Shown: positions 7,525 through 16,077 of the stretch, piece after piece | Numbering within the stretch: the stretch's first letter is position 1 | Layout: each line of letters starts with the position of its first letter | Made by a program: the position numbers and the translations under genes | From: an uncultured Porphyromonas sp. | GTDB lineage: Bacteria; Bacteroidota; Bacteroidia; Bacteroidales; Porphyromonadaceae | DNA length: 46,123 bases | Assembly (NCBI RefSeq): GCF_902489635.1 | Contig: NZ_CABUAN010000014.1 | Span: 1-46,123, forward strand | Direction of reading: 5' to 3' | The notes under the pieces: generated by a model | What the model saw: the letters and a program-made list of their open reading frames with translations, nothing else | Database searches by the model: none | Told to the model about the DNA's origin: nothing

Positions 7525-7848
7525 ATGAACAACACAGGACGTATAGCATTAGGCATTGCTCTCGGTGCTGCTATCGGTGCAGCCATCACTTACCTCTCAG
7601 ATCGCGACAAGCGTGATCGTCTCTATGACGACCTCAGCACGACGGCCGATCGCACACGCGACTCGCTCGTAGAGGGGTACTATGAGGCAAAGGACAAGTT
7701 CGAGACCTATCGCGATAAGCTACAAAAGCGTGGCGCAAAGTTTGCCGAGGAGGTCGAGGAGCAGTTCGACGAGACTGTAGACAAGGCTAAGGAGACAGCC
7801 AGCAAAGCTAAAGAGACTGTCGAGGAGGCTAAGAAGGCTGTCAAGTAA
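7525..7848 (+). CDS. YtxH-like membrane-anchored protein
   Basis: This is a small protein of 107 residues. Residues 5-24 are a Gly/Ala-rich hydrophobic segment (RIALGIALGAAIGAAITYLS), followed by a long charged helical region with repeated DKAKETASKAKETVEEAKKA-type heptads. That layout is the YtxH family seen in general-stress loci of Firmicutes and Bacteroidetes; biochemical function is unknown. A strong hairpin follows the gene. Two further small membrane or basic proteins come next, an arrangement seen around YtxH and holin-like genes in Bacteroidetes. Confidence 0.75.
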   Translation: MNNTGRIALGIALGAAIGAAITYLSDRDKRDRLYDDLSTTADRTRDSLVEGYYEAKDKFETYRDKLQKRGAKFAEEVEEQFDETVDKAKETASKAKETVEEAKKAVK

Positions 7849-7898
7849 GCTCTCAAGCTGAGACAATCTCCATTGAGTAATACAGACTCAATATAACT

Positions 7899-7973
7899 AA
7901 AAGGGTAGCACGCTCATCTGCACAAAGAGACCGCTCTGGTCACTTACGACAGATGAGTACGCTACCCTTTTGT
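7899..7973 (+). terminator. Intrinsic terminator after the YtxH-like gene
   Basis: Arms AAAAGGGTAGC and GCTACCCTTTT extend inward to about 22 positions with three mismatches, an inner AGACC..GGTCA hairpin sits in the loop, and a T-rich run follows. The symmetric A/T ends could allow function in both directions. Confidence 0.8.
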
Positions 7974-8014
7974 TTTCTATCCTCTGACCTCTAACATCTA
8001 ACTTCTATCCCCCT

Positions 8015-8482
8015 ATGGAAGACTTCAAGATATCTCGTTTTATCTATCACACCAAGGAGTACCTCAAGGCGTATGCTCGCCGAGCAGTCTACTCGAGTAC
8101 CGATGCGGGTATGAAGCTCGCCGGTAATCTCCTCACGATACTTCTAGTATTATTGCTAATGCCTTTCTTGATGATCCTCCTACTCTTCGCAGGAGTAGCG
8201 GGCATCAACACATGGCTAGAGCTGGGCTGGGGGTGGAGCTTCCTCATAGGTGCTGGAGTCTTACTACTGCTAGTAGTCATCACGCTGTTACTGCGCAAAG
8301 TCATCGTGCGTGCCATCAGTATCAGCATCTATCGCAAGGTACACGACTCGCTGAATAAGCTCGATGATAAGCTACGCCCACAGCCGATGACATCCGATGG
8401 AGAAGACGCTAGCTACACCACTAAGGAGGCCGAAGAAACGATCACCCCTATCGATGAAGCACCCAACACAAGAACCCGCTAA
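8015..8482 (+). CDS. Small two-helix membrane protein, phage holin III-like superfamily
   Basis: The 155 residues contain two strongly hydrophobic helices at about 37-63 and 74-93, separated by a short loop with GINTWLELGWGWSF. The N-terminal arm is basic and amphipathic, and the C-terminal tail is acidic and probably disordered. This resembles the putative holin-superfamily-III proteins that sit beside YtxH genes in Bacteroidetes and Actinobacteria. Despite the name, no phage genes are nearby and a chromosomal envelope or stress role is more likely. It precedes the 8497 gene by 14 bases and is probably co-transcribed with it. A CTCTAA-like tract lies directly upstream, but no clear promoter box is seen. 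Confidence 0.65.
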   Translation: MEDFKISRFIYHTKEYLKAYARRAVYSSTDAGMKLAGNLLTILLVLLLMPFLMILLLFAGVAGINTWLELGWGWSFLIGAGVLLLLVVITLLLRKVIVRAISISIYRKVHDSLNKLDDKLRPQPMTSDGEDASYTTKEAEETITPIDEAPNTRTR

Positions 8483-8496
8483 CCTGACCATCTAAT

Positions 8497-8937
8497 ATGA
8501 AGAAAAGAGTATCCTATAAAGACTTCCAGAGACGTCAGAAACTTGCCGAGGCCGATCTAGTGATCGCTGAGCGCACCTGGCAGAGAGAGCTGGGGTATAT
8601 CAAAGGGCTGGGTATCAAAAAAACACTTATCAATGAGGTAAAAGAGCAGATCGCGCCTCCAGGCTCTCTACTCGGTCGCCTGCTCACACCATCCACACGT
8701 AAGCAGCGGCGCAAGGGAAACTCCCTACTCTCTAAGCTGACGGGAGGCTCTAAGCAATCGACCTACAGCTCTCTGACACAGAGCGATCAAGAAGGAGCAG
8801 CGACTCACGGAGTGACACGGCGCATCTTCGGCACCGCGATGTCTCTAGCCAAGCCCATCCTATGGACCGTAGGGCTTGGCATGGCCAAGGGATTTCTCCG
8901 CAGGAAGTTTAAGCCTCTTCGCTTCATCCTCCGCTAA
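8497..8937 (+). CDS. Hypothetical basic protein beside the holin-like gene
   Basis: I do not recognise a named family. The 146-residue product is strongly basic, starts with a charged amphipathic helix (residues 5-45), has a serine-rich central section (about 60-105) and ends in a moderately hydrophobic helix, LAKPILWTVGLGMAKGFL, followed by basic RRKFKPLRFILR. This suggests a peripheral or single-pass membrane protein. It follows the two-helix membrane protein by 14 bases, so the two probably act together. Confidence 0.65.
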   Translation: MKKRVSYKDFQRRQKLAEADLVIAERTWQRELGYIKGLGIKKTLINEVKEQIAPPGSLLGRLLTPSTRKQRRKGNSLLSKLTGGSKQSTYSSLTQSDQEGAATHGVTRRIFGTAMSLAKPILWTVGLGMAKGFLRRKFKPLRFILR

Positions 8938-9159
8938 GAAGCTCTCTAAACATCGTTATCCCCTTCATCTGACTTCCAGCTTCGCTCCTGTCAGCCTTAG
9001 ACGTTTCTTTCTTAGAGACGCTAGTGCCACAAGAGGTCTCGATCGCTTATTTCATTATCTTTGCGGGGCGTAGCGAGAGGCGCGACATCCCAATGGGTGT
9101 GTGTTGCCGTCCCGCCGTAGGTTAAGTTTTTCTTCGCGTGGCACTATTTCTGAAGCTTT
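8938..9159. other. Gene-free leader region before the 9160 operon
   Basis: A TATCTTTG box at 9056-9063 fits a -7 promoter element and would give a leader of about 90 bases. The leader holds a GC-rich stretch (9063-9118, GGGGCG to CCCGCC) that could fold, followed by TTTTTC at 9127-9132. This could be a leader attenuator or a small RNA, but no known family is recognised. Confidence 0.4.
9056..9063 (+). promoter_or_regulatory. -7 promoter box for the 9160-15867 operon
   Basis: TATCTTTG matches TAnnTTTG exactly. It is the only convincing box before the five-gene run, so it probably drives all of it. A -33 TTG is not clear. Confidence 0.5.
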
Positions 9160-9849
9160 ATGCACCTCAAAAGTAGATATCTTCTTATTCTATTGCTGGC
9201 ACTCGCTTGTCGTCCGCTCGTAGCGCAGGAGCGAGCCGAGCTAGAGCAGCTTTACCAGCCTATCCTCGAGCGCCCGCTAGGCGTAGCTCCCGCCATCAGC
9301 GACAGCGCATGGGAGCAACTCATACAGAAAGCACTAGACGCCCCCGAGACCACCGTCACCCTACAAACCAAAGCACAGGAGTCTCTGGAGATGCGGATCG
9401 ACAAGGCACATCTCCGTTGCACGATCTCTGTAGCGGGTCTACTCACCTACGAGCTACTACGCGCTCCCTGGCGCACGCAGGGCGAGCGACCCATACTACA
9501 GATCACGACCCTCGAGCAGCCTTATCGTGTGAGTCAGCTCACGGCCTTTCTGCCCAAGCAAGAGAAGCAGTGGGAGCTAGACGCTACCATCCCATACACA
9601 GACTGGCTCATACATTCCGAGGAAAAAGAACCCGTGCCCTCTAAAGCTCTTTCGTCATCACTAACCGAGATGCCCGTCGTGCTAACCTTTACCACGGAAC
9701 AAGGCAGACGAAAGGTCCGGATCAGTGCCACTCCCTCTCTAGAGGGCTGGACCACAAAGGAGGAGACCAAGCGCATCGAGCAACTTATCAGCACATCGCC
9801 CCAATCCTATCAATTGACACGACGGGGCATCTTGAAAAGAATCAAGTAA
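9160..9849 (+). CDS. Secreted protein of unknown function, possibly DUF3256-like
   Basis: The 229 residues begin with a clear signal peptide (KSRYLLILLLALACRPLVAQ, cleavage near residue 22), so the mature protein is periplasmic or surface exposed. The rest is an alpha/beta sequence with no catalytic motif I can identify. Its layout, with an N-terminal helix, a short beta-rich core and a mention-worthy Trp-rich middle (PYTDWLI), loosely recalls the Bacteroidetes DUF3256 family, but this is a weak resemblance. It is the first gene of the operon, nine bases ahead of the coiled-coil gene. Confidence 0.6.
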   Translation: MHLKSRYLLILLLALACRPLVAQERAELEQLYQPILERPLGVAPAISDSAWEQLIQKALDAPETTVTLQTKAQESLEMRIDKAHLRCTISVAGLLTYELLRAPWRTQGERPILQITTLEQPYRVSQLTAFLPKQEKQWELDATIPYTDWLIHSEEKEPVPSKALSSSLTEMPVVLTFTTEQGRRKVRISATPSLEGWTTKEETKRIEQLISTSPQSYQLTRRGILKRIK

Positions 9850-9858
9850 GACCACCCC

Positions 9859-10779
9859 ATGGCTAAACTAGATAATAAGCATATCAAGTATATCATCGCT
9901 GGAGCTGCCCTCGTGGTGCTCCTCGTCATCGTTGGTGCATGGATATATATAAGGAGTGAGCGACAGCAGATGCAGAGCGAGCAGAGCGAGCTGGTCGACA
10001 TGGAGAAGCAGCGCATGCAGCAAGAGCTGGATGAGCTAGCAGCGCAGTATCAGCTTCAGTACGAGAAGCTCGCCTCAGCGTCGGGCGAGACAAGTCTCTC
10101 CTTTGACAATGACGAGCTACTCGCTCAGCTGGAGAGCGAGCAGGAGCGTGTCAAGCAGCTAAGCCAAGAGCTAGCCACCGTCAAGGCATCCAACGCCAAG
10201 CGCATCAGTGAGCTAACGGGCGAGATCAATACGCTCCGTGCCTTACTTCGCAGCTACATCGTACAGATCGACTCACTCAATGCGACCAATGAGCGACTCG
10301 TAGCCGAGAATCAACAAGTCAAGGAAGACTACTCACGCATCAGCAGCGAAGCCTCACGACTCTCGCAAGAGAAGGCCGCACTATCCGACCAAGTCGCCAT
10401 AGCAGCCCGCCTAGACATTTCTGGGCTCACAGTCTCTCCGCTCAACAGCCGAGGCAAACGCACCTCACGCATTGACAAAGTGGAGACGCTGGCGGTATCT
10501 TTTACGATCAAAAAGAATGTCACCGCTCCCGTCGGCAACAAAGCGATCTACGTACGCATCCTCAACCCCAACGATATGCCGATGAGCGGCTCTGGCGAAG
10601 CCTTTAGCTTCGAGGGGCAGACCCTCCAGGCGACAGCCTCCAAGAGCATCGAGTACACAGGCGAGGATACCCCCGTCACCATCTACTATCAGATTACGCA
10701 GGCACTCCTCTCAGGGAGCTACCGTGCAGACGTTTTTGCCGATGGACATCGCATCGGACACACTACCTTTACCCTATGA
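9859..10779 (+). CDS. Membrane-anchored coiled-coil protein
   Basis: The product of 306 residues has a short cytoplasmic N-terminus, one membrane helix at about 11-31 (YIIAGAALVVLLVIVGAWIY) and a long coiled coil at about 33-180 with heptads rich in Gln, Glu and Leu. The C-terminal 110 residues form a compact beta-rich domain beginning TLAVSFTIKKNV. The protein is therefore anchored in the inner membrane with the rod and globular domain outside. This plan occurs in Bacteroidetes envelope proteins of unknown role. Its stop overlaps the start of the TolC-like gene, so the two are translationally linked and may span the periplasm together. Confidence 0.7.
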   Translation: MAKLDNKHIKYIIAGAALVVLLVIVGAWIYIRSERQQMQSEQSELVDMEKQRMQQELDELAAQYQLQYEKLASASGETSLSFDNDELLAQLESEQERVKQLSQELATVKASNAKRISELTGEINTLRALLRSYIVQIDSLNATNERLVAENQQVKEDYSRISSEASRLSQEKAALSDQVAIAARLDISGLTVSPLNSRGKRTSRIDKVETLAVSFTIKKNVTAPVGNKAIYVRILNPNDMPMSGSGEAFSFEGQTLQATASKSIEYTGEDTPVTIYYQITQALLSGSYRADVFADGHRIGHTTFTL

Positions 10780-12197
10780 TGAAAGCTCTATCGACACCCC
10801 TACGAGGATTACTCGCACTCGTCCTCAGTTGCATACTCACTGGCTCGCTTCTTGCTCAGACGGAGCCACTCACGCTGTCACTACACGACTGCTTCCGCTA
10901 CCACCGAGAGAGCCCCGTACCATCGGCACAGCTAGAAGCACAGCGACAAGCAGCCCACGCCACACGGCTCAAAGCTCAGAGCAACTTCTTCCCGCAAGTC
11001 TCTCTCTCAGGCGGATGGCTCTACACACCAGCCAAGCTTAAGCCCTTCTCCGTCGACCTCTCCTCCTGGCTTCCACCCATGCAGATGCCCAACCTACCAG
11101 GAGTGCCTTCTCTAAGCGAAGCTCAGTCTTGGCTCGATGACAAGATGAGCCTCGAGCTAGGACACATCTTCTACGGCTCTCTCTCGCTACGTCAGCCCAT
11201 CTTCGCCGGTGGACGCATCTACAACGGGGTACGCCTAGCCCAAATCGGCGAGCAAGCAGCCGAGTACCAGTGGACTATCCAGCAGCGTGGCGAGGAGGAG
11301 CAGATCGCCAAAACCTATTGGCAGGCAGTACAGCTACAGGAGCAGCTCAAGGCGATTACGCAGTTCAACGACATGCTAGACAAAACGCTCGCGGACGTCT
11401 CAGCCATGAAGGAGCAAGGAGTCGTAGCTGATCGTGAGGTGGTCTCCGTACGAGTCAACCGCAACAACGCCAAGCTCCAGGAGGGCAAGCTACGAGAAGG
11501 CTTGCAGGCACTGCTCATCCTACTCAAGCATCAGTGCCGTATTCCAGCGGAGCAAGCCATAGAGCTTACTCCCGACTTCACGCTCACCAGCCAGCAACCG
11601 ATCGATCCATGCCAACCCAAGCTATATAGCACGGTCAATCCGATGGAGCGTGTCGAGCTCAAAGCAGCCAACCTCGCTGTCGAGGCGGAGCAGCGACGCG
11701 CTAAGATGGCTCTCGGCGAGATGCTCCCCGAGGTAGGCTTCACGGCACAGCTACTCACCATGTCGCCCAATCCTATGGATGGCTTTAAGAAGCAGTTTGG
11801 CTCCACTTGGATGGTTGGCGTAGCCGTTCAGATCCCCATCACCGGCATCTACCAAGGTTGGCAGAGTCGCTCGGCAGCACTTGCTAGCCAGCAGGTACGT
11901 CAGCTAGAGCTACAAGACGCTGAGCGTGCCATCCAGATGCAAAACGAGCAAGCCTCACGGCAGCTCACCGAGGCACTCGCACGCTACGCCGAGACGGAGC
12001 AGATCCGCACCGACGCACAGCTCAACCTCGACCTCTCGACCGAGGGACACAAGGAGGGCGTCGTCACACTCGAGACGCTCTCGCTAGCACAGCGCAACTG
12101 GCTCGAGTCGGAGATGCAGTACATCGAGACTTTCGTCGCCGTGCGCCTAGCGCAGGTCGCTGTCAATGTCGCCACCGGACAGTCCCTCGACCTTTAG
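10776..12197 (+). CDS. TolC-family outer membrane efflux protein
   Basis: The 473-residue protein has a signal peptide ending near LAQ (residue 28) and two repeated helical-hairpin halves typical of the TolC/OEP family, which forms trimeric outer membrane channels for efflux or type I secretion. Features include LKAQSNFFPQVSLSGG in the first half, LRQPIFAGGRIYNGVRLA, and LGEMLPEVGFTAQLL in the second. There is no adjacent membrane-fusion protein or pump, so the partner is encoded elsewhere or is the coiled-coil protein upstream, which overlaps by four bases (ATGA). The second Met at 10779 is an equally possible start. Confidence 0.88.
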   Translation: MMKALSTPLRGLLALVLSCILTGSLLAQTEPLTLSLHDCFRYHRESPVPSAQLEAQRQAAHATRLKAQSNFFPQVSLSGGWLYTPAKLKPFSVDLSSWLPPMQMPNLPGVPSLSEAQSWLDDKMSLELGHIFYGSLSLRQPIFAGGRIYNGVRLAQIGEQAAEYQWTIQQRGEEEQIAKTYWQAVQLQEQLKAITQFNDMLDKTLADVSAMKEQGVVADREVVSVRVNRNNAKLQEGKLREGLQALLILLKHQCRIPAEQAIELTPDFTLTSQQPIDPCQPKLYSTVNPMERVELKAANLAVEAEQRRAKMALGEMLPEVGFTAQLLTMSPNPMDGFKKQFGSTWMVGVAVQIPITGIYQGWQSRSAALASQQVRQLELQDAERAIQMQNEQASRQLTEALARYAETEQIRTDAQLNLDLSTEGHKEGVVTLETLSLAQRNWLESEMQYIETFVAVRLAQVAVNVATGQSLDL

Positions 12198-12232
12198 CCC
12201 TCCACATAGTAACCGAGCAACCGCAGAGTCCT

Positions 12233-14356
12233 ATGATATTGACGACAGAGCAAGCGCGAGCATTGGAAGAGATGAAGAGCTTTGTCGCCACTCCTCAAGA
12301 AAACATCTTCATCTTAAAGGGCTATGCAGGTACTGGTAAGACCACCCTACTGAGCGTCTTGCTAGACTACTTAGATAGTCAGCGTATCTCATACGACTTG
12401 ATGGCTCCTACAGGAAGAGCTGCCAAGGTGATGCGAGATAAGCTCAAGCGGGGTGCATCCACCATTCACTCTCGGATCTATGACTTTGAGGCAGTAGAGG
12501 TCAAGGATAAAGAAAAGGATACATCTCGACGGCTCTACTACGCTGTCGGTGAGGCTAGGTATGGCAGTGTCATCATTGTCGACGAGGGATCGATGGTCCC
12601 CATAAAGAAGCAGCTGGATGAGATCTACGTCATGGGGAGTGGCTCCCTACTAGAGGACATATTGACCTATGCGGGTGTACGAAGTCATCGGGCTAAGATT
12701 ATCTTTGTCGGTGATCCAGCACAGTTGCCCCCAGTAGGCGAAAACGAGCCGATAGCACTGCAGCGAGAGACCTTCGGGAGTAGAGGGCTACGCGTCAAGG
12801 AGTCGTGGCTCCGTGGGGTGGTGCGGCAAGCCAGTGGCTCTCTCATCTTAGCAAACGCTACTCAGATGCGACGCTTCATCGAGGAGGGGCATGGAGTAGT
12901 CATGCCCGAGTATGATGACCACTCATTCCAGCGCGTAGAGGCTTTAGACCTGTTGTCATGCTACTTTCGGCTCTTTCCTAAGAACAATCTGAACAATGGT
13001 CCGATCATCGTCTACAGCAATCGAAGCTGTCTCGAGCTCAATCAAGCCATCCGAAAGAGGTACTTCCCCAACCACCCTAACGTCACAGCGGGCGATAAGC
13101 TACTCGTCGTAAAGAACAACCAGCTCCACAATCTAGTCAACGGAGACTTTGTCAAGGTCGTTTGTGCCTCTCCTACGACAGAGTCCTATACCATTTCCCT
13201 TAAAGAAGGGAATGTCACCCTAACCTTTAGAGATTTACAGATTAAGACCGATGAAGGGGTCTATCAGGTCAAGATCCTCGACGACCTGCTCTCCTCGCCC
13301 CAAGCAAGTATCACCTCATCAGAGGGCAAAGCTCTCTTTGAAAAAGCTCGACGAGATGCTTACTTTCACCTGAGAAAGGCTAAAGAGGCTAAAGATTCTA
13401 AAGAGCCTAAAGCTCCTATTTTCGAAGAAGAGTATCAGCGATTCATGCGTACAGACAAGTACTTCAACGCGCTGCACTGCAAGTATGGATACGCCGTGAC
13501 CTGCCACAAGTCTCAGGGTGGAGAGTGGGACACCGTCTTGGTCGACTACGAGGGTCGCAACCAAATCTCTGTCGATGCCATGCGCTGGGCCTATACAGCC
13601 ACCACTAGAGCAAGTCAGCATTGCATTGTGACCAATCCGCCCCAGATTAGTGAATCGGCATGCTACAAAGGTGTGCAGGCAACCAATGCCCTCTCCAAGC
13701 CACCTACATTGCCCCTCGTCTCCACCAGCCAGAAGAGCGGAGGTGATGACGATGTAGATCTCGACATCCTGCTGCAGGGACGCACGACTGCACCAATGCC
13801 AGAAGTTCAGCGGATGTTTGCTACCCTCTCACGTGCCCTAGCTCACATAGGTTATGAGATCATCTCGACAAAAGCCATGCAATACCAAGAGCGATACACG
13901 ATTCGCTCGAAGGAGGGAGGCGGTCCCGTTGAGATATCGGGCTTTTACAACAAGCATGGCGCCTTCAGGCAAGGCTTTAAGATCACAGCTGGTGTAGTAT
14001 CACCCGAGCAGCGTGCGATCCTCGACCCACTACTAGCCTCTCCAGAGTACTCTGCTGCACCTACCCCGCAGCAAGAGCAAGTAGTCTACACCCCCTCCAG
14101 CACTGCTTACGAGTTAGCTTATGGTGTCGTCTCGCGGGCATCGGAGCGGAGTGGCGTCTCTATCAGAGCTATCCAGGAGTACCCAGCACAGTACTACGTC
14201 CGGTACTACCTAGCCACGGCAGAGTCGCCAGACGCCTATTTGGATTGCTTTTGCAATGCTAAGGGCTATCTCACGAAGATCATACCTTATCTATATGAGT
14301 CCGATGGCTCTGGCCGATTTGATCTATTTCTTAGCGAGATAAAGGAAACCTTATGA
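12233..14356 (+). CDS. SF1B DNA helicase (RecD2/Pif1-like) with duplicated C-terminal extension
   Basis: This is a 707-residue ATPase of helicase superfamily 1B, expected to unwind DNA 5' to 3'. Motifs in order: Walker A GYAGTGKTT at 30-38, motif Ia APTGRAAKVM near 59, Walker B VIIVDEGSM at 113-121, motif III GDPAQLPPVG at 160-169, motif V VTCHKSQGGEWDTV at 422-435 and motif VI AYTATTRAS at 453-461. After residue 520 comes an extension not usual for RecD2 or Pif1: two similar halves (about 525-605 and 620-705), each with an alpha helix, a YxxRY strand and an FYNKHG/CFCNAKG turn. The stop overlaps the next start (ATGA), so the two products are probably made together. RecD2-like is the nearest assignment; the role is unknown. 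Confidence 0.85.
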   Translation: MILTTEQARALEEMKSFVATPQENIFILKGYAGTGKTTLLSVLLDYLDSQRISYDLMAPTGRAAKVMRDKLKRGASTIHSRIYDFEAVEVKDKEKDTSRRLYYAVGEARYGSVIIVDEGSMVPIKKQLDEIYVMGSGSLLEDILTYAGVRSHRAKIIFVGDPAQLPPVGENEPIALQRETFGSRGLRVKESWLRGVVRQASGSLILANATQMRRFIEEGHGVVMPEYDDHSFQRVEALDLLSCYFRLFPKNNLNNGPIIVYSNRSCLELNQAIRKRYFPNHPNVTAGDKLLVVKNNQLHNLVNGDFVKVVCASPTTESYTISLKEGNVTLTFRDLQIKTDEGVYQVKILDDLLSSPQASITSSEGKALFEKARRDAYFHLRKAKEAKDSKEPKAPIFEEEYQRFMRTDKYFNALHCKYGYAVTCHKSQGGEWDTVLVDYEGRNQISVDAMRWAYTATTRASQHCIVTNPPQISESACYKGVQATNALSKPPTLPLVSTSQKSGGDDDVDLDILLQGRTTAPMPEVQRMFATLSRALAHIGYEIISTKAMQYQERYTIRSKEGGGPVEISGFYNKHGAFRQGFKITAGVVSPEQRAILDPLLASPEYSAAPTPQQEQVVYTPSSTAYELAYGVVSRASERSGVSIRAIQEYPAQYYVRYYLATAESPDAYLDCFCNAKGYLTKIIPYLYESDGSGRFDLFLSEIKETL

Positions 14357-15867
14357 ATGCTCAAACAATCACCGCCCTACGCAAAGAGGGTAAAGTTGAC
14401 GAGGCGTATCAGCTAAGCAAGGAAATGCTTTCGGCGGGAACTACCGACTCGGCTGTCATCTCCGCCTTCTCGTGGGTTTTGTGGCAAAAGATGAAGCAGC
14501 TCTCACAGGATAGCTCGGCTCTCCCCGACTTCATAGGCTACCTCACAGAGCTCGCCATGCTCAATCTAGAGAATACGGAGTTCAACTTCACGCTCTTCGA
14601 CACCCTGCGTACGAACATCGCTAAGCTCGCCACCGAACTTTGCAGGGACAAGGAGAAGTCGCCAGCCATCTTAAGCCACGAGCTAGACAGTCTCTTCCAG
14701 GTCTTCAGTCTTATGCCCATGAGGCACTTCAATGAGTACCGGAGCTTCTTCATCAAGAGCTTTGCAGACAAGCGTTGGTCCTCTATACTTGACTTTGCCA
14801 CATGGATCGGCTGGGACAACCTTGATGACACAGAGTACCAGTCCACAAGGTACAATGGGTATCTCATCCCCTCAGCAGCCGAGAGCCTGACGAATGCCAT
14901 CTGCCTACAGCTACTGAACAAAGAGTCGCCCGCCCACAGCCATCTACCTGAGTACCTACCACTGCTCGAGACACTGGCCGAGGAGCGAGGGCGGGACTTT
15001 CAGTTCATCCGCTACTACGTCGTACAGATGATGCTAGGCGTAGGCGGTTATAGCGTCGACCAGATGATCCACTTCTACACCCCCTTTATCAAGGCAAAGG
15101 GGAGCAATGCGTGGGTCTGGGAGCTACTAGCCGACATTTATGCCTCTGCAAACGATGTGCCCCTGACGCTTGCGAGTCTCTGCAAAGGAGCCTTGCAGCG
15201 AGGAGACGAAAAGTTCAAAGTCTCCATCCACACCAAGATGGCAAGCATCTTTGCACACGACCGATACAAGCGATACCGAGAGGCTAGCCAAGAGGTCCAT
15301 CTCATCTTATCCGTCTATCGTGCGAATGGCTGGAATAAGCCTCCCCGCGAGATCGTACAGATGTCGCAACAACCATGGTACCAAGAGCCACAAGGCTCCC
15401 AGGGCAATCGTGCACTCTACAAGCAGTATGCAGACTACCTAGATGAGCAGTTCAGAGGCCCCAAAAAGGTCTTCGTCATCACCGACTACAATCCCACTAA
15501 GAAGATCTGCGTCTTCACCGCTACCGATCGAGAGCGCGGGCACTTTATCTCCTCGCAGCAGCTCAAGGTCGGAGGTGTGTACCAGGGCTTCTATGAGTCC
15601 CCTAAGAAGCCAGGAGGATTCGTCCGTATGGAGGCCCTGGAAGCCCTAGAGGGCACAGCGTATCCCCAGCTCGTGCGGCGCATCTCAGGGACACTCCACT
15701 TACATCCCAAGGGCTTTGGCTTTATCAACAATGACTTCGTCTCCCCAGCCCTAGTCCGTCAGGAGCAGCTGGTAGATGGTCAGACTTATGACGCCCTCAG
15801 CGTACTCTCTTATGAGCGCAAGAAGGATACCTTCAAGTTTGCCATAGTGCGCATACTGAGAGACTGA
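14353..15867 (+). CDS. Helical-repeat protein with C-terminal cold-shock/OB-like domains
   Basis: The 504-residue protein begins ITALRKEGKVDEAYQLSKEM, a TPR-like helical hairpin, and remains helical to about residue 340. The last 130 residues are beta-rich with two likely OB-type modules: KKVFVITDYNPTKKICVFTA near 372 and GTLHLHPKGFGFINNDFV near 447, the second strongly recalling the cold-shock signature GxGFI. Proteins of this general layout are known next to nucleic-acid processing enzymes in bacterial conflict loci (I have a weak memory of a DUF7017 label), but I cannot confirm this. It overlaps the helicase gene by four bases and is followed by a strong terminator. The pair is inferred to be a functional unit acting on nucleic acid. 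Confidence 0.7.
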   Translation: MNAQTITALRKEGKVDEAYQLSKEMLSAGTTDSAVISAFSWVLWQKMKQLSQDSSALPDFIGYLTELAMLNLENTEFNFTLFDTLRTNIAKLATELCRDKEKSPAILSHELDSLFQVFSLMPMRHFNEYRSFFIKSFADKRWSSILDFATWIGWDNLDDTEYQSTRYNGYLIPSAAESLTNAICLQLLNKESPAHSHLPEYLPLLETLAEERGRDFQFIRYYVVQMMLGVGGYSVDQMIHFYTPFIKAKGSNAWVWELLADIYASANDVPLTLASLCKGALQRGDEKFKVSIHTKMASIFAHDRYKRYREASQEVHLILSVYRANGWNKPPREIVQMSQQPWYQEPQGSQGNRALYKQYADYLDEQFRGPKKVFVITDYNPTKKICVFTATDRERGHFISSQQLKVGGVYQGFYESPKKPGGFVRMEALEALEGTAYPQLVRRISGTLHLHPKGFGFINNDFVSPALVRQEQLVDGQTYDALSVLSYERKKDTFKFAIVRILRD

Positions 15868-15899
15868 CCTAGACGAGCCACATACACCATAGAGAGCCC

Positions 15900-15948
15900 G
15901 AAGGAGCGCGACCATAGCGATTGATACGGTCGCGCTCCTTCTCTTTTA
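15900..15948 (+). terminator. Intrinsic terminator of the helicase operon
   Basis: Perfect 14-base arms GAAGGAGCGCGACC (15900-15913) and GGTCGCGCTCCTTC (15928-15941) are followed by TCTTTTA. Confidence 0.9.
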
Positions 15949-16077
15949 CCCTCCCCTACGGATCTCTTGAATGCAACCGAGCACTACAACGAACTATTGC
16001 TATCTGGTAAAAGCTTTTTGAGGGGAGACGAGTAGATCGCCCTATAGAAATGAGCTAACTATCAGTGCCACTTGGGT

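Noticed and set aside
8015..8482. Prophage remnant suggested by the holin-like protein
   Set aside because: No lysin, capsid, tail, integrase or attachment site is nearby; the family name is historical.
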